From Rhizobiaceae bacterium (GTDB lineage: Bacteria; Pseudomonadota; Alphaproteobacteria; Rhizobiales; Rhizobiaceae): 57,743 nt of DNA. The notes under the pieces are model-generated. The model was not told the DNA's origin, made no database searches, and saw only the letters and a list, made by a program, of their open reading frames with translations. Within the stretch, counting starts at the first letter, position 1, and each line of letters starts with the position of its first letter. Below, one piece after another: positions 36,010 to 43,374 of the stretch. Location: positions 1 through 57,743 of the forward strand of contig JAEPMD010000024.1 of the NCBI GenBank assembly GCA_017644105.1. Direction: 5' to 3'. The position numbers and the translations under genes are program-made.

Positions 36010-36431
36010 AATGGCCTCCTAGCCAAGTTATGTGCGCCCTGGTTTCCAACAATATTTGCCAAACAATTCGTCTGACCATCGACAACTTCCCGCATGAAAT
36101 TGATAGCTTCAGAGAACGGCAATATAGTTGACAAATAGTAAAGTAGAATCAGCTAGTTATAGCACCTAATATTTGATTTTATTGGGAAATACTTGAATAA
36201 TAAAAAGTATAGAATGCATTTATATTATTCGCGAATTAGATCAAACAAAGGATCAAAATGCAGCAATCTGTCTACACGCAGTAGTTTTATACTGAAAATT
36301 AGCTAAATGAACGCCATATCGCAATTATATATAAAAAAGATAGTATTTTTAATGTGTTTACAAATATTTATACTGAATAGACAGTATATAATTGCGCGCT
36401 AAAGTTTAAATATGAAGAATAAAGCAAACAT
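36010..36431. other. AT-rich intergenic region without a recognised gene
   Basis: These 422 bases lie between the YceI gene (transcribed leftward from here) and the 3' end of the leftward B12 transporter operon. The only clear structure is a perfect 7-bp inverted repeat, TATACTG (36369-36375) with CAGTATA (36382-36388). It lies 44 bases past the permease stop without a strong T-run and could be a weak terminator. Confidence 0.5.
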
Positions 36432-37496
36432 CTATTGTGACAAACGACGTAAAAGCCAGATAAAGAATGAGCCGCCAATAAGTCCTGTCACAATACCGAT
36501 TGGCATGTCATCTGGCGCCATTATTGTGCGCGCTAAAATATCTGCCCAAATCAAAAAAATCGCACCCAATAATGCAGATGCAGGTAAAACGCGGGCATAA
36601 TCTCCCCCCACAAATAGCCGCGCGATGTGGGGAATCATCAATCCTACAAAGCCGATCATTCCGGAAAATGCCACCATCACACCGGTAATTAATGCACCAA
36701 CAACAAAGACGATTAGGCGAAAACGAGCAACAGAAATGCCCAAAGTAGAGGCTGTCTCGTCTCCAACAGTCATCGCATTTAAGTTCGATGCATTAAACCA
36801 TAAATACCCGCCGCATAGAACGAGAATTAAAAGCGGATAAATCAGCTGATCCCATTGAGCAAGCCCCAAACCACCTAACATCCAAAACACAACAGTATGC
36901 GTTGCGCGCGGATCTCCCAGAAAAATAAGCATATTGGCGAGTGACATAACGATGAAAGATACGGCAACGCCCGCAAGAATAAGTTTATCGGCGCTGGTAG
37001 CAGAGGCGAATTGAGATACAGCCAACACCAAGACCATTGCGACCAAAGCACCTAAAAATGCGAACAGAGGTATGGTAATTAACCCCAGAAACAATCCTGT
37101 ATGCAATAAAGCTAATATTGCCCCAAAGGCCGCCCCTGCTGAGATACCAAGCAGATGAGGATCCGCAAGCGGGTTTCGTGTAACGGCTTGCAAGCTTGCA
37201 CCGACAAGTGCGAGACCTGCGCCCACAAAGCAGGCCAGAATGGTTCGCGGCAAACGAATGTCCCAAACAATAGCTTCCCTGCCCTTTGACCAATCGACGT
37301 CAATAAGTTCACTGATCATATTGTTGATCACAACACCCCAGACCGTTGAGAATGGGATAGATATTGCTCCCAGAGACACACCAGCACTGATGGAAAAGAC
37401 AAGAATGATGAGCCCTGCAACGATATGCGTGCGAAACTTTGTCTTGATATTCGTCGACGCAGCAGCATCCGGTTCCGTCATCTGGTCTTCTCTCAA
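36432..37496 (-). CDS. btuC: FecCD/BtuC-type ABC transporter permease (probable cobalamin uptake)
   Basis: This inner-membrane permease (354 aa, about 10 membrane segments) belongs to the iron-siderophore/B12 family. Landmarks are VWDIRLPRTILACFVGAGLALVGASLQAVTRNPLADPHLLGIS, GASFGAI-like AGAAFGAILALLH, MIGFVGLMIPHIARLFVGGDYARVLPASALLGAIFL and the C-terminal MPIGIVTGLIGGSFFIWLL. The family does not by itself distinguish B12 from iron siderophores. The cobalamin riboswitch at the head of this operon supports a corrinoid substrate. Confidence 0.9.
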   Translation of the reverse strand: MREDQMTEPDAAASTNIKTKFRTHIVAGLIILVFSISAGVSLGAISIPFSTVWGVVINNMISELIDVDWSKGREAIVWDIRLPRTILACFVGAGLALVGASLQAVTRNPLADPHLLGISAGAAFGAILALLHTGLFLGLITIPLFAFLGALVAMVLVLAVSQFASATSADKLILAGVAVSFIVMSLANMLIFLGDPRATHTVVFWMLGGLGLAQWDQLIYPLLILVLCGGYLWFNASNLNAMTVGDETASTLGISVARFRLIVFVVGALITGVMVAFSGMIGFVGLMIPHIARLFVGGDYARVLPASALLGAIFLIWADILARTIMAPDDMPIGIVTGLIGGSFFIWLLRRLSQ

Positions 37497-37516
37497 ATCA
37501 GTCGTTTTGTACTCTG

Positions 37517-38449
37517 TTAGTTACGAAACGCTTCCGCAAGTTTTTTCACTGCATTGATGTTACGTGGACCTGGTGTTGCTTCCACATATTCAAGTGTTAC
37601 AAAACGATCATTTTTAACGGCATCGATATCAGCAAATGCTGGGTTTGACATCATAAAGTCGCGTTTCTGTTCAGCAGTTACCTTGCCATAGTTGACAATA
37701 ACAATGACTTCTGGATTGCGCTCAACAACATTTTCCCAACCGGTTGTTGCCCAGCTTTTTTCGAAGTCATTCATGATATTCACGCCACCAGCGGCTTCGA
37801 TCAAAGCATTTGGCATCGCATAACGCCCAGCTGTAAATGGGGTTTCTTCTCCGCTGTCATAAACGAAGACACGAGGCGCGGTATCAAGCTTTGCCAAACC
37901 ATCGGTGAAGCTTTCCAGTTCAGCTTTATATTCGGCCACCAGTGCTTCAGCTTTATCGGATGCATCAAAGATAGCGCCGAGATTTAGAAGGTCATTATAC
38001 ATATCATCCATGCTGGCTGAGTTCTTCGACATGATATGCGTACAGCTTTCAGTAAGCTCATAGACCTGAATACCAAATGGCGCGAGCGTATCAGGCGTTA
38101 CTTCACCACCTACTTTCATCCCATAGTTCCATCCGGCAAAGTAAAAATCAGCATCAGCACCAATCAACACTTCTTTGCTTGGGTATTTTGGTGCCAATTC
38201 CGGCAATTGCTCGACACCTGCACGCATCTCTTCATCCAAAGTTTTCCAACCCGAGATGCCGGTATATCCAACCATATGATCAGACAGACCAAGTACCAGC
38301 ATCATTTCCGTCAAATTGACGTCGTTAGAAACAGCCGCTTTTGGTGGACTATCAAACGTGACGTCGCGATCGCAGCTTTTAACTGTCGTTTCGGCGAAAG
38401 CTGCTGTGCTTACCAAGACTGCAGCGAGTGTAGGGAATACATATTTCAT
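37517..38449 (-). CDS. btuF: ABC transporter substrate-binding protein, FepB/BtuF type (probable corrinoid)
   Basis: This periplasmic binding protein of the helical-backbone class III is 310 aa from ATG 38449, which has GGAG 6 bases upstream (GGAG lies within the longer frame from 38461). The signal peptide ends AAFA. Family pattern: AVSNDVNLTEMMLVLGLSDHMVGYTG, PSKEVLIGADADFYFAGW, RVFVYDSGEETPFTAGRYAMPNALIEAAGGVNIMND, and ERNPEVIVIVNYG. Operon position indicates delivery of cobalamin or a cobamide precursor to the BtuCD-like transporter. Confidence 0.9.
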   Translation of the reverse strand: MKYVFPTLAAVLVSTAAFAETTVKSCDRDVTFDSPPKAAVSNDVNLTEMMLVLGLSDHMVGYTGISGWKTLDEEMRAGVEQLPELAPKYPSKEVLIGADADFYFAGWNYGMKVGGEVTPDTLAPFGIQVYELTESCTHIMSKNSASMDDMYNDLLNLGAIFDASDKAEALVAEYKAELESFTDGLAKLDTAPRVFVYDSGEETPFTAGRYAMPNALIEAAGGVNIMNDFEKSWATTGWENVVERNPEVIVIVNYGKVTAEQKRDFMMSNPAFADIDAVKNDRFVTLEYVEATPGPRNINAVKKLAEAFRN

Positions 38450-38476
38450 GATTAACTCCATTACGCAGGGATTTAG

Positions 38477-39271
38477 TTATTGTGGTAGGTGAAAAGAAAA
38501 ATGCTTGGACTGGCTCGGCATGAGATGCTCCTTGTGCGCCTGAACACGGAAAACATCAGAGACCAATCCCTCGCACAAAACTTGCTCAGGGGGGCCAAAA
38601 CTCATCGGATGACCATTTTTTAAGAGTAGAATGGCATCACAGGTTTGAGCAGCCATATTTAAATCGTGCAGCGACACAACAATCGTTAGATCCAAATCAC
38701 GGATGAGCGACAACACTTCAAGTTGATGACGGATATCAAGATGATTTGTTGGTTCATCCAACACTAAAACCTGCGGCTCCTGCACCAGTGCTCTGGCCAC
38801 CATCACACGTTGTCGTTCCCCACCTGAAAGTGTAGAGAGATTGCGATTGGCGATATTTTCTAATCCAAGACGGACGATAACGCTTTCAATAATATCGGAA
38901 TCGCGTTTTCCACCTAACGCCAATGCTGAACGATGCGGCGTGCGACCCAGCGCAATAATTTCACGCACGGTCAAACCAAACGAAGATGGCTGCTCCTGCA
39001 AGACCGCTGCAACCACGCGAGCGGCACTCTTTGCGGGCATTTTCCAAATATCTTGACCATTGACCAAGATATTGCCTGTTGTTGGTTTTTGATAGCGATA
39101 GATCATTCGCAACAAAGTCGATTTGCCAGCGCCATTGGGACCAACGACACCTAAAACTTGGCCTGCTTGGAGTTCAAAACTCGTCGGATGAAGCAATAAT
39201 GCGCCGCTTTTTCCCGGCATCCAGCTTAAATTTTCAACAGTCAGATTTGCAGAGTTAAATTGTGTATTCAT
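38477..39271 (-). CDS. btuD: ABC transporter ATP-binding protein, FepC/BtuD type
   Basis: This ATPase energises the BtuC-like permease. The start at 39271 (MNTQFNSANLTVENLSW) overlaps the DUF1636 stop as ATGA; the longer frame to 39373 is an artefact inside that gene. Motifs: Walker A GPNGAGKST, signature LSGGERQRVMVARALVQEP, Walker B VLVLDEPTNHLD and H-loop VVSLHDLNMA. The length of 264 aa is normal for the family. Confidence 0.93.
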   Translation of the reverse strand: MNTQFNSANLTVENLSWMPGKSGALLLHPTSFELQAGQVLGVVGPNGAGKSTLLRMIYRYQKPTTGNILVNGQDIWKMPAKSAARVVAAVLQEQPSSFGLTVREIIALGRTPHRSALALGGKRDSDIIESVIVRLGLENIANRNLSTLSGGERQRVMVARALVQEPQVLVLDEPTNHLDIRHQLEVLSLIRDLDLTIVVSLHDLNMAAQTCDAILLLKNGHPMSFGPPEQVLCEGLVSDVFRVQAHKEHLMPSQSKHFSFHLPQ

Positions 39272-39699
39272 GACGCAAGCACCTCCTGATCTTCTAAAAC
39301 AACCAACGTTGCGGGGACGCGAGCAAGAGTGGATTTGCGCAATTTCCCTGGACGATCGACCGACGAGCACCATCCATCGCGTAATACTGAATATTGCTTG
39401 GCAAATTCAACAAGATCATCAATATCTTCATCTGGATTTATATCACCAAATAGATAGGTGGCCTTGCGCGTGCTATGATATGCCACTGTGCAAGGACGGT
39501 CACAACCTGCCATGCAAGCGACACCTGAAATTTCAAAATCTTCAGACAAACTATCGCCCGCGAGATCAATTGCGCTGCGTAATTTGGAAATAAGCTCAAA
39601 ACCTGGTCTGCAATGATCACCCTTGTGCCGACAAGACGTACAAACCGATATTTTGTGTGTTTGTTTTAATCTGCCAGTTTGCTGTCCCATTTCGACCAT
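39268..39699 (-). CDS. DUF1636 metal-binding protein of a B12-regulated operon
   Basis: This 143-aa protein has cysteines arranged like a thioredoxin-like 2Fe-2S ferredoxin: CTSCRHKGDHCRPG near the N-terminus and CMAGCDRPC mid-protein. DUF1636 proteins recur next to cobalamin or cobalt genes, but their biochemical role is not established. ATG 39699 lies within the upstream 41-codon ORF, overlapping its last 34 bases, which suggests translational coupling. Alternative starts further in are possible. It is the first full-size gene behind the riboswitch. Confidence 0.85.
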   Translation of the reverse strand: MVEMGQQTGRLKQTHKISVCTSCRHKGDHCRPGFELISKLRSAIDLAGDSLSEDFEISGVACMAGCDRPCTVAYHSTRKATYLFGDINPDEDIDDLVEFAKQYSVLRDGWCSSVDRPGKLRKSTLARVPATLVVLEDQEVLAS

Positions 39700-39791
39700 C
39701 CGCGCAAGAAAACGGGATTGCGAAAAGACAAATTACGCGCAGGTTTATGCAAAAAAGCAGAAAATTGCTGATGAGCTAAATTAAGAATCAT
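39666..39791 (-). CDS. Putative 41-aa protein directly downstream of the cobalamin riboswitch
   Basis: A short ORF begins at ATG 39791 with AGGAG (39799-39803) 7 bases upstream, a stronger site than any before the DUF1636 start. The product begins MILNLAHQQFSAFLHKPA and ends FLRGWSKWDSKLAD, mildly basic and aromatic-rich. It overlaps the DUF1636 start in another frame. It could be a real microprotein, or a leader ORF whose translation couples riboswitch control to the operon. I do not recognise a family. Confidence 0.55.
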   Translation of the reverse strand: MILNLAHQQFSAFLHKPARNLSFRNPVFLRGWSKWDSKLAD

Positions 39792-39805
39792 CTTACGTCT
39801 CCTGT

Positions 39806-39822
39806 CCGAACGCCCCGTTCGG
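39806..39822 (-). promoter_or_regulatory. Hairpin between the riboswitch and the first ribosome binding site (expression platform)
   Basis: CCGAAC (39806-39811) and GTTCGG (39817-39822) form a 6-bp stem with a 5-nt loop just upstream of the AGGAG. No T-run follows, so control of translation initiation rather than termination is more likely. Confidence 0.6.
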
Positions 39823-39841
39823 GTTGAAGTTAAAAGTTACG

Positions 39842-40036
39842 ATGGCAGGTCTCCTGACTATGCGGGTCGATGTTCTCCCGAGCCTTCCCAAATCCATTGA
39901 TTCAGTGGCGTTTTCGGGGTCACTCACCGCTCACAGTTGCGGGGGCAGTTATGGATTTGGCGCGCTTTGGCTCTTCCTCACCATATTCCCTTTTCATTCC
40001 GATTGCATTCTGGACAACCGGAAACCATCAACCCGT
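39842..40036 (-). ncRNA. Cobalamin (adenosylcobalamin-type) riboswitch
   Basis: Read on the minus strand, the conserved core elements appear in order: AAGGGAATATGGTGAGG (about 39976-39992), TAACTGCCCCCGCAACTGTG (within 39927-39951), GCCACTGAATC with GGGAAGGC (the B12-box region, about 39886-39910), and the 3' end GTCAGGAGACCTGCC (39844-39858). It precedes the 41-aa ORF, DUF1636 and the BtuDFC-like genes, so uptake is expected to be repressed when cobalamin is plentiful. The 5' boundary is approximate. Confidence 0.95.
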
Positions 40037-40127
40037 TTGTCGCGCAAGGTATGAAAAGAGTCAACCTAATTTATCTGGGGTACATATTTGGGTATGCGAT
40101 CATTGTGGATACTCTCATGCTAAATAT

Positions 40128-40146
40128 CGTAACTTAATTTGTTACG
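40128..40146. promoter_or_regulatory. Palindrome 1 in the B12 operon-rrf2 divergent promoter
   Basis: A perfect inverted repeat: CGTAAC (40128-40133), a 7-nt spacer, GTTACG (40141-40146). It shares the GTAAC-N7-GTTAC core with palindrome 2, whose centre is 25 bases away. Confidence 0.65.
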
Positions 40147-40150
40147 TTTA

Positions 40151-40173
40151 TATGTAACTTGCACAGTTACATA
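40151..40173. promoter_or_regulatory. Palindrome 2 in the B12 operon-rrf2 divergent promoter
   Basis: A perfect inverted repeat: TATGTAAC (40151-40158), a 7-nt spacer, GTTACATA (40166-40173). It lies 53 bases before the rrf2 start. Two tandem sites of one design suggest cooperative binding of a dimeric regulator, most simply the adjacent Rrf2 protein. Confidence 0.7.
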
Positions 40174-40226
40174 AATAATGCAATAAAAATATTTAGTTTT
40201 TAGAATTTAAATGGTCGGATTCGAAA

Positions 40227-40628
40227 ATGAAGAGAAATAGCCGCCTATCCCTCGCCCTTCACACTTTGGGCCATATGGCAGCGGAACCTGATGATGCTCA
40301 AACATCAACCGAAATCGCTGAGCATGCCGGCACCAACCCTGTCGTGGTACGGCGCGTTTTGGGACGACTTCGAGAAGCGGGACTTCTTGTTTCAGAAAAA
40401 GGCCATGCCGGTGGCTGGAAACTAGCGCGCGCACCTGAGGATATCACCCTCGCCGATGTTTTCGCGGCATTAGATGAACAATTATTCTCCTATGACGACA
40501 ACACCGAACCAGCAAATTGCTCTGTTGAACGCGCAATGCGACAACGCATATCGGCAGTCATGACAGATATCGAGCAGAAATTAGTTGATCAGCTCAACTC
40601 GATCTCAATTGATGAAATGCGGAACTAA
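40227..40628 (+). CDS. Rrf2-family transcriptional regulator lacking the three-cysteine cluster motif
   Basis: This 133-aa winged-helix regulator has RLSLALHTLGHMA, STEIAEHAGTNPVVVRRVLGRLREAGLLVSEKGHAGGWKLARAPEDITLADVFAAL, the usual Rrf2 core. Only one cysteine is present (EPANCSVER), so it is unlikely to bind an Fe-S cluster in the manner of IscR or NsrR. It resembles cluster-less members such as YwnA/CymR types. It is divergent from the B12-riboswitch operon and is preceded by two palindromes. Confidence 0.9.
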   Translation: MKRNSRLSLALHTLGHMAAEPDDAQTSTEIAEHAGTNPVVVRRVLGRLREAGLLVSEKGHAGGWKLARAPEDITLADVFAALDEQLFSYDDNTEPANCSVERAMRQRISAVMTDIEQKLVDQLNSISIDEMRN

Positions 40629-40645
40629 AGCAGTTCGCCTACAAA

Positions 40646-40915
40646 TTATTGGATTAATACGTCTTTCAATTTCTCGATTTCAATGTCTGATATCGGCAAA
40701 TGAACCTTGTAAGTCGTTATTGGTTTACCAGGTTCCATGATACCAATAACGGTTTCTAGATCGGGGCATCCCTCGTCCATGCAGGCAAGTTCAGCTATGC
40801 TGATGGGCGTATTACTTGGCAAGTCCAGCAATTCCCGCATTTTGTTCTTAATTTCGGCTGATTTCGCCTGAAACTGGTTCCGTCTTGGTGCGAGCGGATT
40901 GAAGGATTTTGCCAT
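40646..40915 (-). CDS. Small conserved protein encoded with the COG0523 GTPase
   Basis: This 89-aa protein is chosen from ATG 40915 (MAKSFNPLAPRR); the longer frame to 41131 lies inside the GTPase gene. It has a basic N-terminus and a segment ELACMDEGCPDLETVIGIMEP with a CxxxxC pair that might bind metal. It starts 4 bases after the GTPase stop, so the two are almost certainly co-translated. I do not know a function; a partner or client of the metallochaperone is plausible. Confidence 0.75.
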   Translation of the reverse strand: MAKSFNPLAPRRNQFQAKSAEIKNKMRELLDLPSNTPISIAELACMDEGCPDLETVIGIMEPGKPITTYKVHLPISDIEIEKLKDVLIQ

Positions 40916-40919
40916 CTTT

Positions 40920-42083
40920 TTAAACCTTAGACTTCGAATCTGTTGGCTGAAACAATCCAGCGACTCGACGACTGAGTCGCTGAAATAACGAACTATCTGA
41001 AGATCTATTGTTCTCAATAATAGCTGAAAATAACTCCCGGACGGGTTTCGGCTCAACACCATTTGTGATGAACACCAAACGCGTGCGTCGATCATCATCC
41101 GGCCAAGTGTCCAGCCGATACGGATCCGCAATCAAATGTTGAACGGCATGGATCACCAGTGGATGGTCTGGGGCCTCTTTTGTCGCGACAATACCTTTGA
41201 CCCGCAACAGCCTTGCCCCAGCAGAAGTCTGTAACACAGTTAGAAACTGATGAAGCCTTTTCAGTTCTGTGGGTTTATCAAACACGATGCTAAATGTTCG
41301 GATAGCTGTGCCATGTCGGGAAGGTGTTACTTCGCCATTTTCTTGATGAGAAGCATGATCCGGATCAGCGGAGATAGCTTCTTCAAGAGCCAACCAACCA
41401 AGCACGTCCTCATCTTTTTGCAAGATTGAATACGAACGGGGCTGAAAAAGGTCTGTCAAAGTGACTTTAGTTCGATCGGAAATCTCGGCTGCATGATTGA
41501 TTTCGCTTAGACCCTGAGAGATAGCTTTCTGATCTTCTTCACTCGTCTCTTCATCCAAAAGATCAGTTTTGGACAAAACGATTTTGTCGGCAAATGCAAT
41601 CTGCTTGAGTGCTTCAAAATGACGATCCAAAGTATCGGCACCGTTAATAACATCATAAAGCGTGACGAACCCGGCCAAATAGAAGATGTTATTGATCGCC
41701 TTATCCAATTCAGAGCGCTTGACGCTTTGGCTTTTTGTCAACGCATTGACCAAGGGCGCAGGGTCACCCAAACCACTCATTTCAACAATCACACGAGAAA
41801 ACTTCCCTGTCGCGCTATAGACTCCAGCAAAATGTAAATCGAACAAGGTTTTGGAAATATTCGTATTTCCTGTACAACAAAGACAACCTGTTGAAACCTG
41901 ACTGATTGTCGTCTCACCACGTCGAACCAGAAGATGATCAACCGGCACATCACCAAATTCATTGATCACAACAGCCGTATCGTGAAATGCAGGATCTTCC
42001 AGAAGTTGATTTAACAATGTGGACTTTCCTGCACCAAGAAATCCACTAAGCAAAAAAACGGGTATTTTCTCTGGCATTGTCAT
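40920..42083 (-). CDS. CobW/COG0523-family GTPase metallochaperone
   Basis: This is a P-loop GTPase that delivers metal (Zn, Co or Fe, depending on subfamily) to target proteins. The start at 42083 or 42077 gives about 387 aa; the longer frame to 42209 lacks support. Motifs: Walker A GFLGAGKST, the metal-binding STGCLCCTGN (CxCC), switch MSGLGDPAPL and guanine-specificity SKTDLLDEE. The C-terminal domain is present (RLLRVKGIVATKEAP). A His/Asp-rich loop, DPDHASHQENGE, could add metal ligands. The B12 genes nearby hint at cobalt, while the upstream site resembles a Zur half-site; the metal is therefore unresolved. Confidence 0.92.
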   Translation of the reverse strand: MTMPEKIPVFLLSGFLGAGKSTLLNQLLEDPAFHDTAVVINEFGDVPVDHLLVRRGETTISQVSTGCLCCTGNTNISKTLFDLHFAGVYSATGKFSRVIVEMSGLGDPAPLVNALTKSQSVKRSELDKAINNIFYLAGFVTLYDVINGADTLDRHFEALKQIAFADKIVLSKTDLLDEETSEEDQKAISQGLSEINHAAEISDRTKVTLTDLFQPRSYSILQKDEDVLGWLALEEAISADPDHASHQENGEVTPSRHGTAIRTFSIVFDKPTELKRLHQFLTVLQTSAGARLLRVKGIVATKEAPDHPLVIHAVQHLIADPYRLDTWPDDDRRTRLVFITNGVEPKPVRELFSAIIENNRSSDSSLFQRLSRRVAGLFQPTDSKSKV

Positions 42084-42148
42084 CGTTTTAGATCCAAATC
42101 GCGGATGAATGGCCTGCCATATTATCCACTTTAAAAGCGAAACACACT

Positions 42149-42171
42149 TATGTAACAGAATAACATTACAA
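42149..42171 (-). promoter_or_regulatory. Candidate metal-regulator operator upstream of the COG0523 gene
   Basis: On the minus strand GTAATGTTAT is followed by TCTGTTACAT, an imperfect palindrome whose first half matches the alphaproteobacterial Zur consensus. On the plus strand the same site starts with TATGTAAC, the exact arm of palindrome 2 before rrf2. It could belong to either regulator. Confidence 0.45.
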
Positions 42172-42257
42172 ACAAGTGCAAAATGTGTGCATAGGATCGA
42201 AGCAAACACATCCTATCGTTCAATTTAATTATCAAAATAGTAACATGCTTTGATCAA

Positions 42258-43241
42258 TCAAACATTCAATATCTCAATACCTTGTTGCTTCCAAAAATAG
42301 AGCAAATCAATAAATATCCAATTTTCAGCGAGTTTATCCCCGTCTCTACGATATATATCAATCACTCGGAACTCAGCACTCTTTCCGGTCGGAGCAAAAC
42401 CCATAAAGTTACCCGTTAACCGTGCCGTAAAATTCGGCCAACCAAAAAAACCGCCATAATGACCTTCCGCTAAGCGCGCAATATGGTTGGTTTTCGATCT
42501 ATCTGAAAATGCAGCCCGAAATGGACCTGAATGTTGTTTGGCATAGCGCTCAATTGTGTATGTTGACCCAATGCCTGTGGGTCCCCACCAGATCATGTCT
42601 TCGTGCCAGCTCAGCCTTAATTCATCCTCAAGTGGTAGATCACTTTGCCATTGTCCAAGTTCAGAACACATCTTGTTAATCAGCGCGAGGGTTTTTGCAC
42701 CCTCCTCACGCGGTCGGTCTTCATAAAGCAGACCATCATGGGTCATCGGACCTGGCTGCACCAATTGTTGTGCCGTCGAATTTGGAAATGGGTTTTGCCC
42801 CGCTTGCGCCATTAAATGCGGTATATCGAAATACATCGTGGTTTGTGTAATCTTACCACCAACCACACAGCTAAACTCGCAATAACGTAGTGCAGCAATT
42901 TTACCTGTAGGTGCAATGCCAATCCAAGGATTATCAAACAACCCCATGAGATGCCCCATTGATACAACCCAGACCGCCCCATCATCCGCCATGGCATTGT
43001 GACCTGCAAAAAACACATCCTCTCTCCGCTGCATAGATTGAAGAGAATTCTTGAGCGGATCCCAAAATTTTGAAGCGATATTTTCCGCAGTTTGAAGCTC
43101 ATCAAATGGGTAATATCCTCGCCAAATAAGATCATCAGAACAATATTGTTCAATTGCTTTATATGCGGCGCCTTTCGCGTTTTGATCTACAATATTATGA
43201 AAATCTTGAACAATTTGTTTGGCGGATTGGAGAGGATTCAT
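42258..43241 (-). CDS. Tandem-domain SnoaL-like (ester cyclase family) protein
   Basis: This 327-aa protein is taken from ATG 43241, the in-frame start after 43274. It carries two NTF2/SnoaL-like domains, each with the same signature: GIAPTGKIAALRYCEF near residue 130 and GFAPTGKSAEFRVIDIYR near residue 290. SnoaL-fold enzymes catalyse aldol cyclisation, hydrolysis or isomerisation of keto compounds. It is divergent from the CUT1 transporter operon and shares its double palindrome, so it belongs to the same regulon. Two related proteins are encoded further right. Confidence 0.85.
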   Translation of the reverse strand: MNPLQSAKQIVQDFHNIVDQNAKGAAYKAIEQYCSDDLIWRGYYPFDELQTAENIASKFWDPLKNSLQSMQRREDVFFAGHNAMADDGAVWVVSMGHLMGLFDNPWIGIAPTGKIAALRYCEFSCVVGGKITQTTMYFDIPHLMAQAGQNPFPNSTAQQLVQPGPMTHDGLLYEDRPREEGAKTLALINKMCSELGQWQSDLPLEDELRLSWHEDMIWWGPTGIGSTYTIERYAKQHSGPFRAAFSDRSKTNHIARLAEGHYGGFFGWPNFTARLTGNFMGFAPTGKSAEFRVIDIYRRDGDKLAENWIFIDLLYFWKQQGIEILNV

Positions 43242-43268
43242 AAACAGTTCCAGTAACTTATAAATAAA

Positions 43269-43284
43269 TTGCATACGTATGCAA
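43269..43284. promoter_or_regulatory. LacI-type operator, copy 1
   Basis: TTGCATACGTATGCAA is a perfect 16-bp palindrome with the central CG typical of LacI/GalR operators. It lies 27 bases before the leftward SnoaL-like start. Confidence 0.85.
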
Positions 43285-43326
43285 AAAGAGGGTTGTCAAA
43301 CGATGTGAATCAAGACTAATCTATTA

Positions 43327-43340
43327 TGCATACGTATGCA
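43327..43340. promoter_or_regulatory. LacI-type operator, copy 2
   Basis: TGCATACGTATGCA is identical to the 14-bp core of copy 1; the centres are 57 bases apart. It lies 34 bases before the ATPase start. The pair can serve both divergent promoters and invites looping or dimer-of-dimer binding by the cluster's LacI protein. Confidence 0.85.
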
Positions 43341-43374
43341 AAATGAAACTTCGGCACCTGTGGGAGGGGTCCGG

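Noticed and set aside
36432-39271. Ferric-siderophore uptake as the role of the FecCD/FepC/FepB-type genes
   Set aside because: The family alone allows it, but the strong cobalamin riboswitch at the operon head favours corrinoid uptake.
39268-39373. Extended N-terminus of the BtuD-like ATPase (start 39373)
   Set aside because: That extension lies inside the DUF1636 gene in another frame; ATG 39271 with an ATGA overlap fits the family length.
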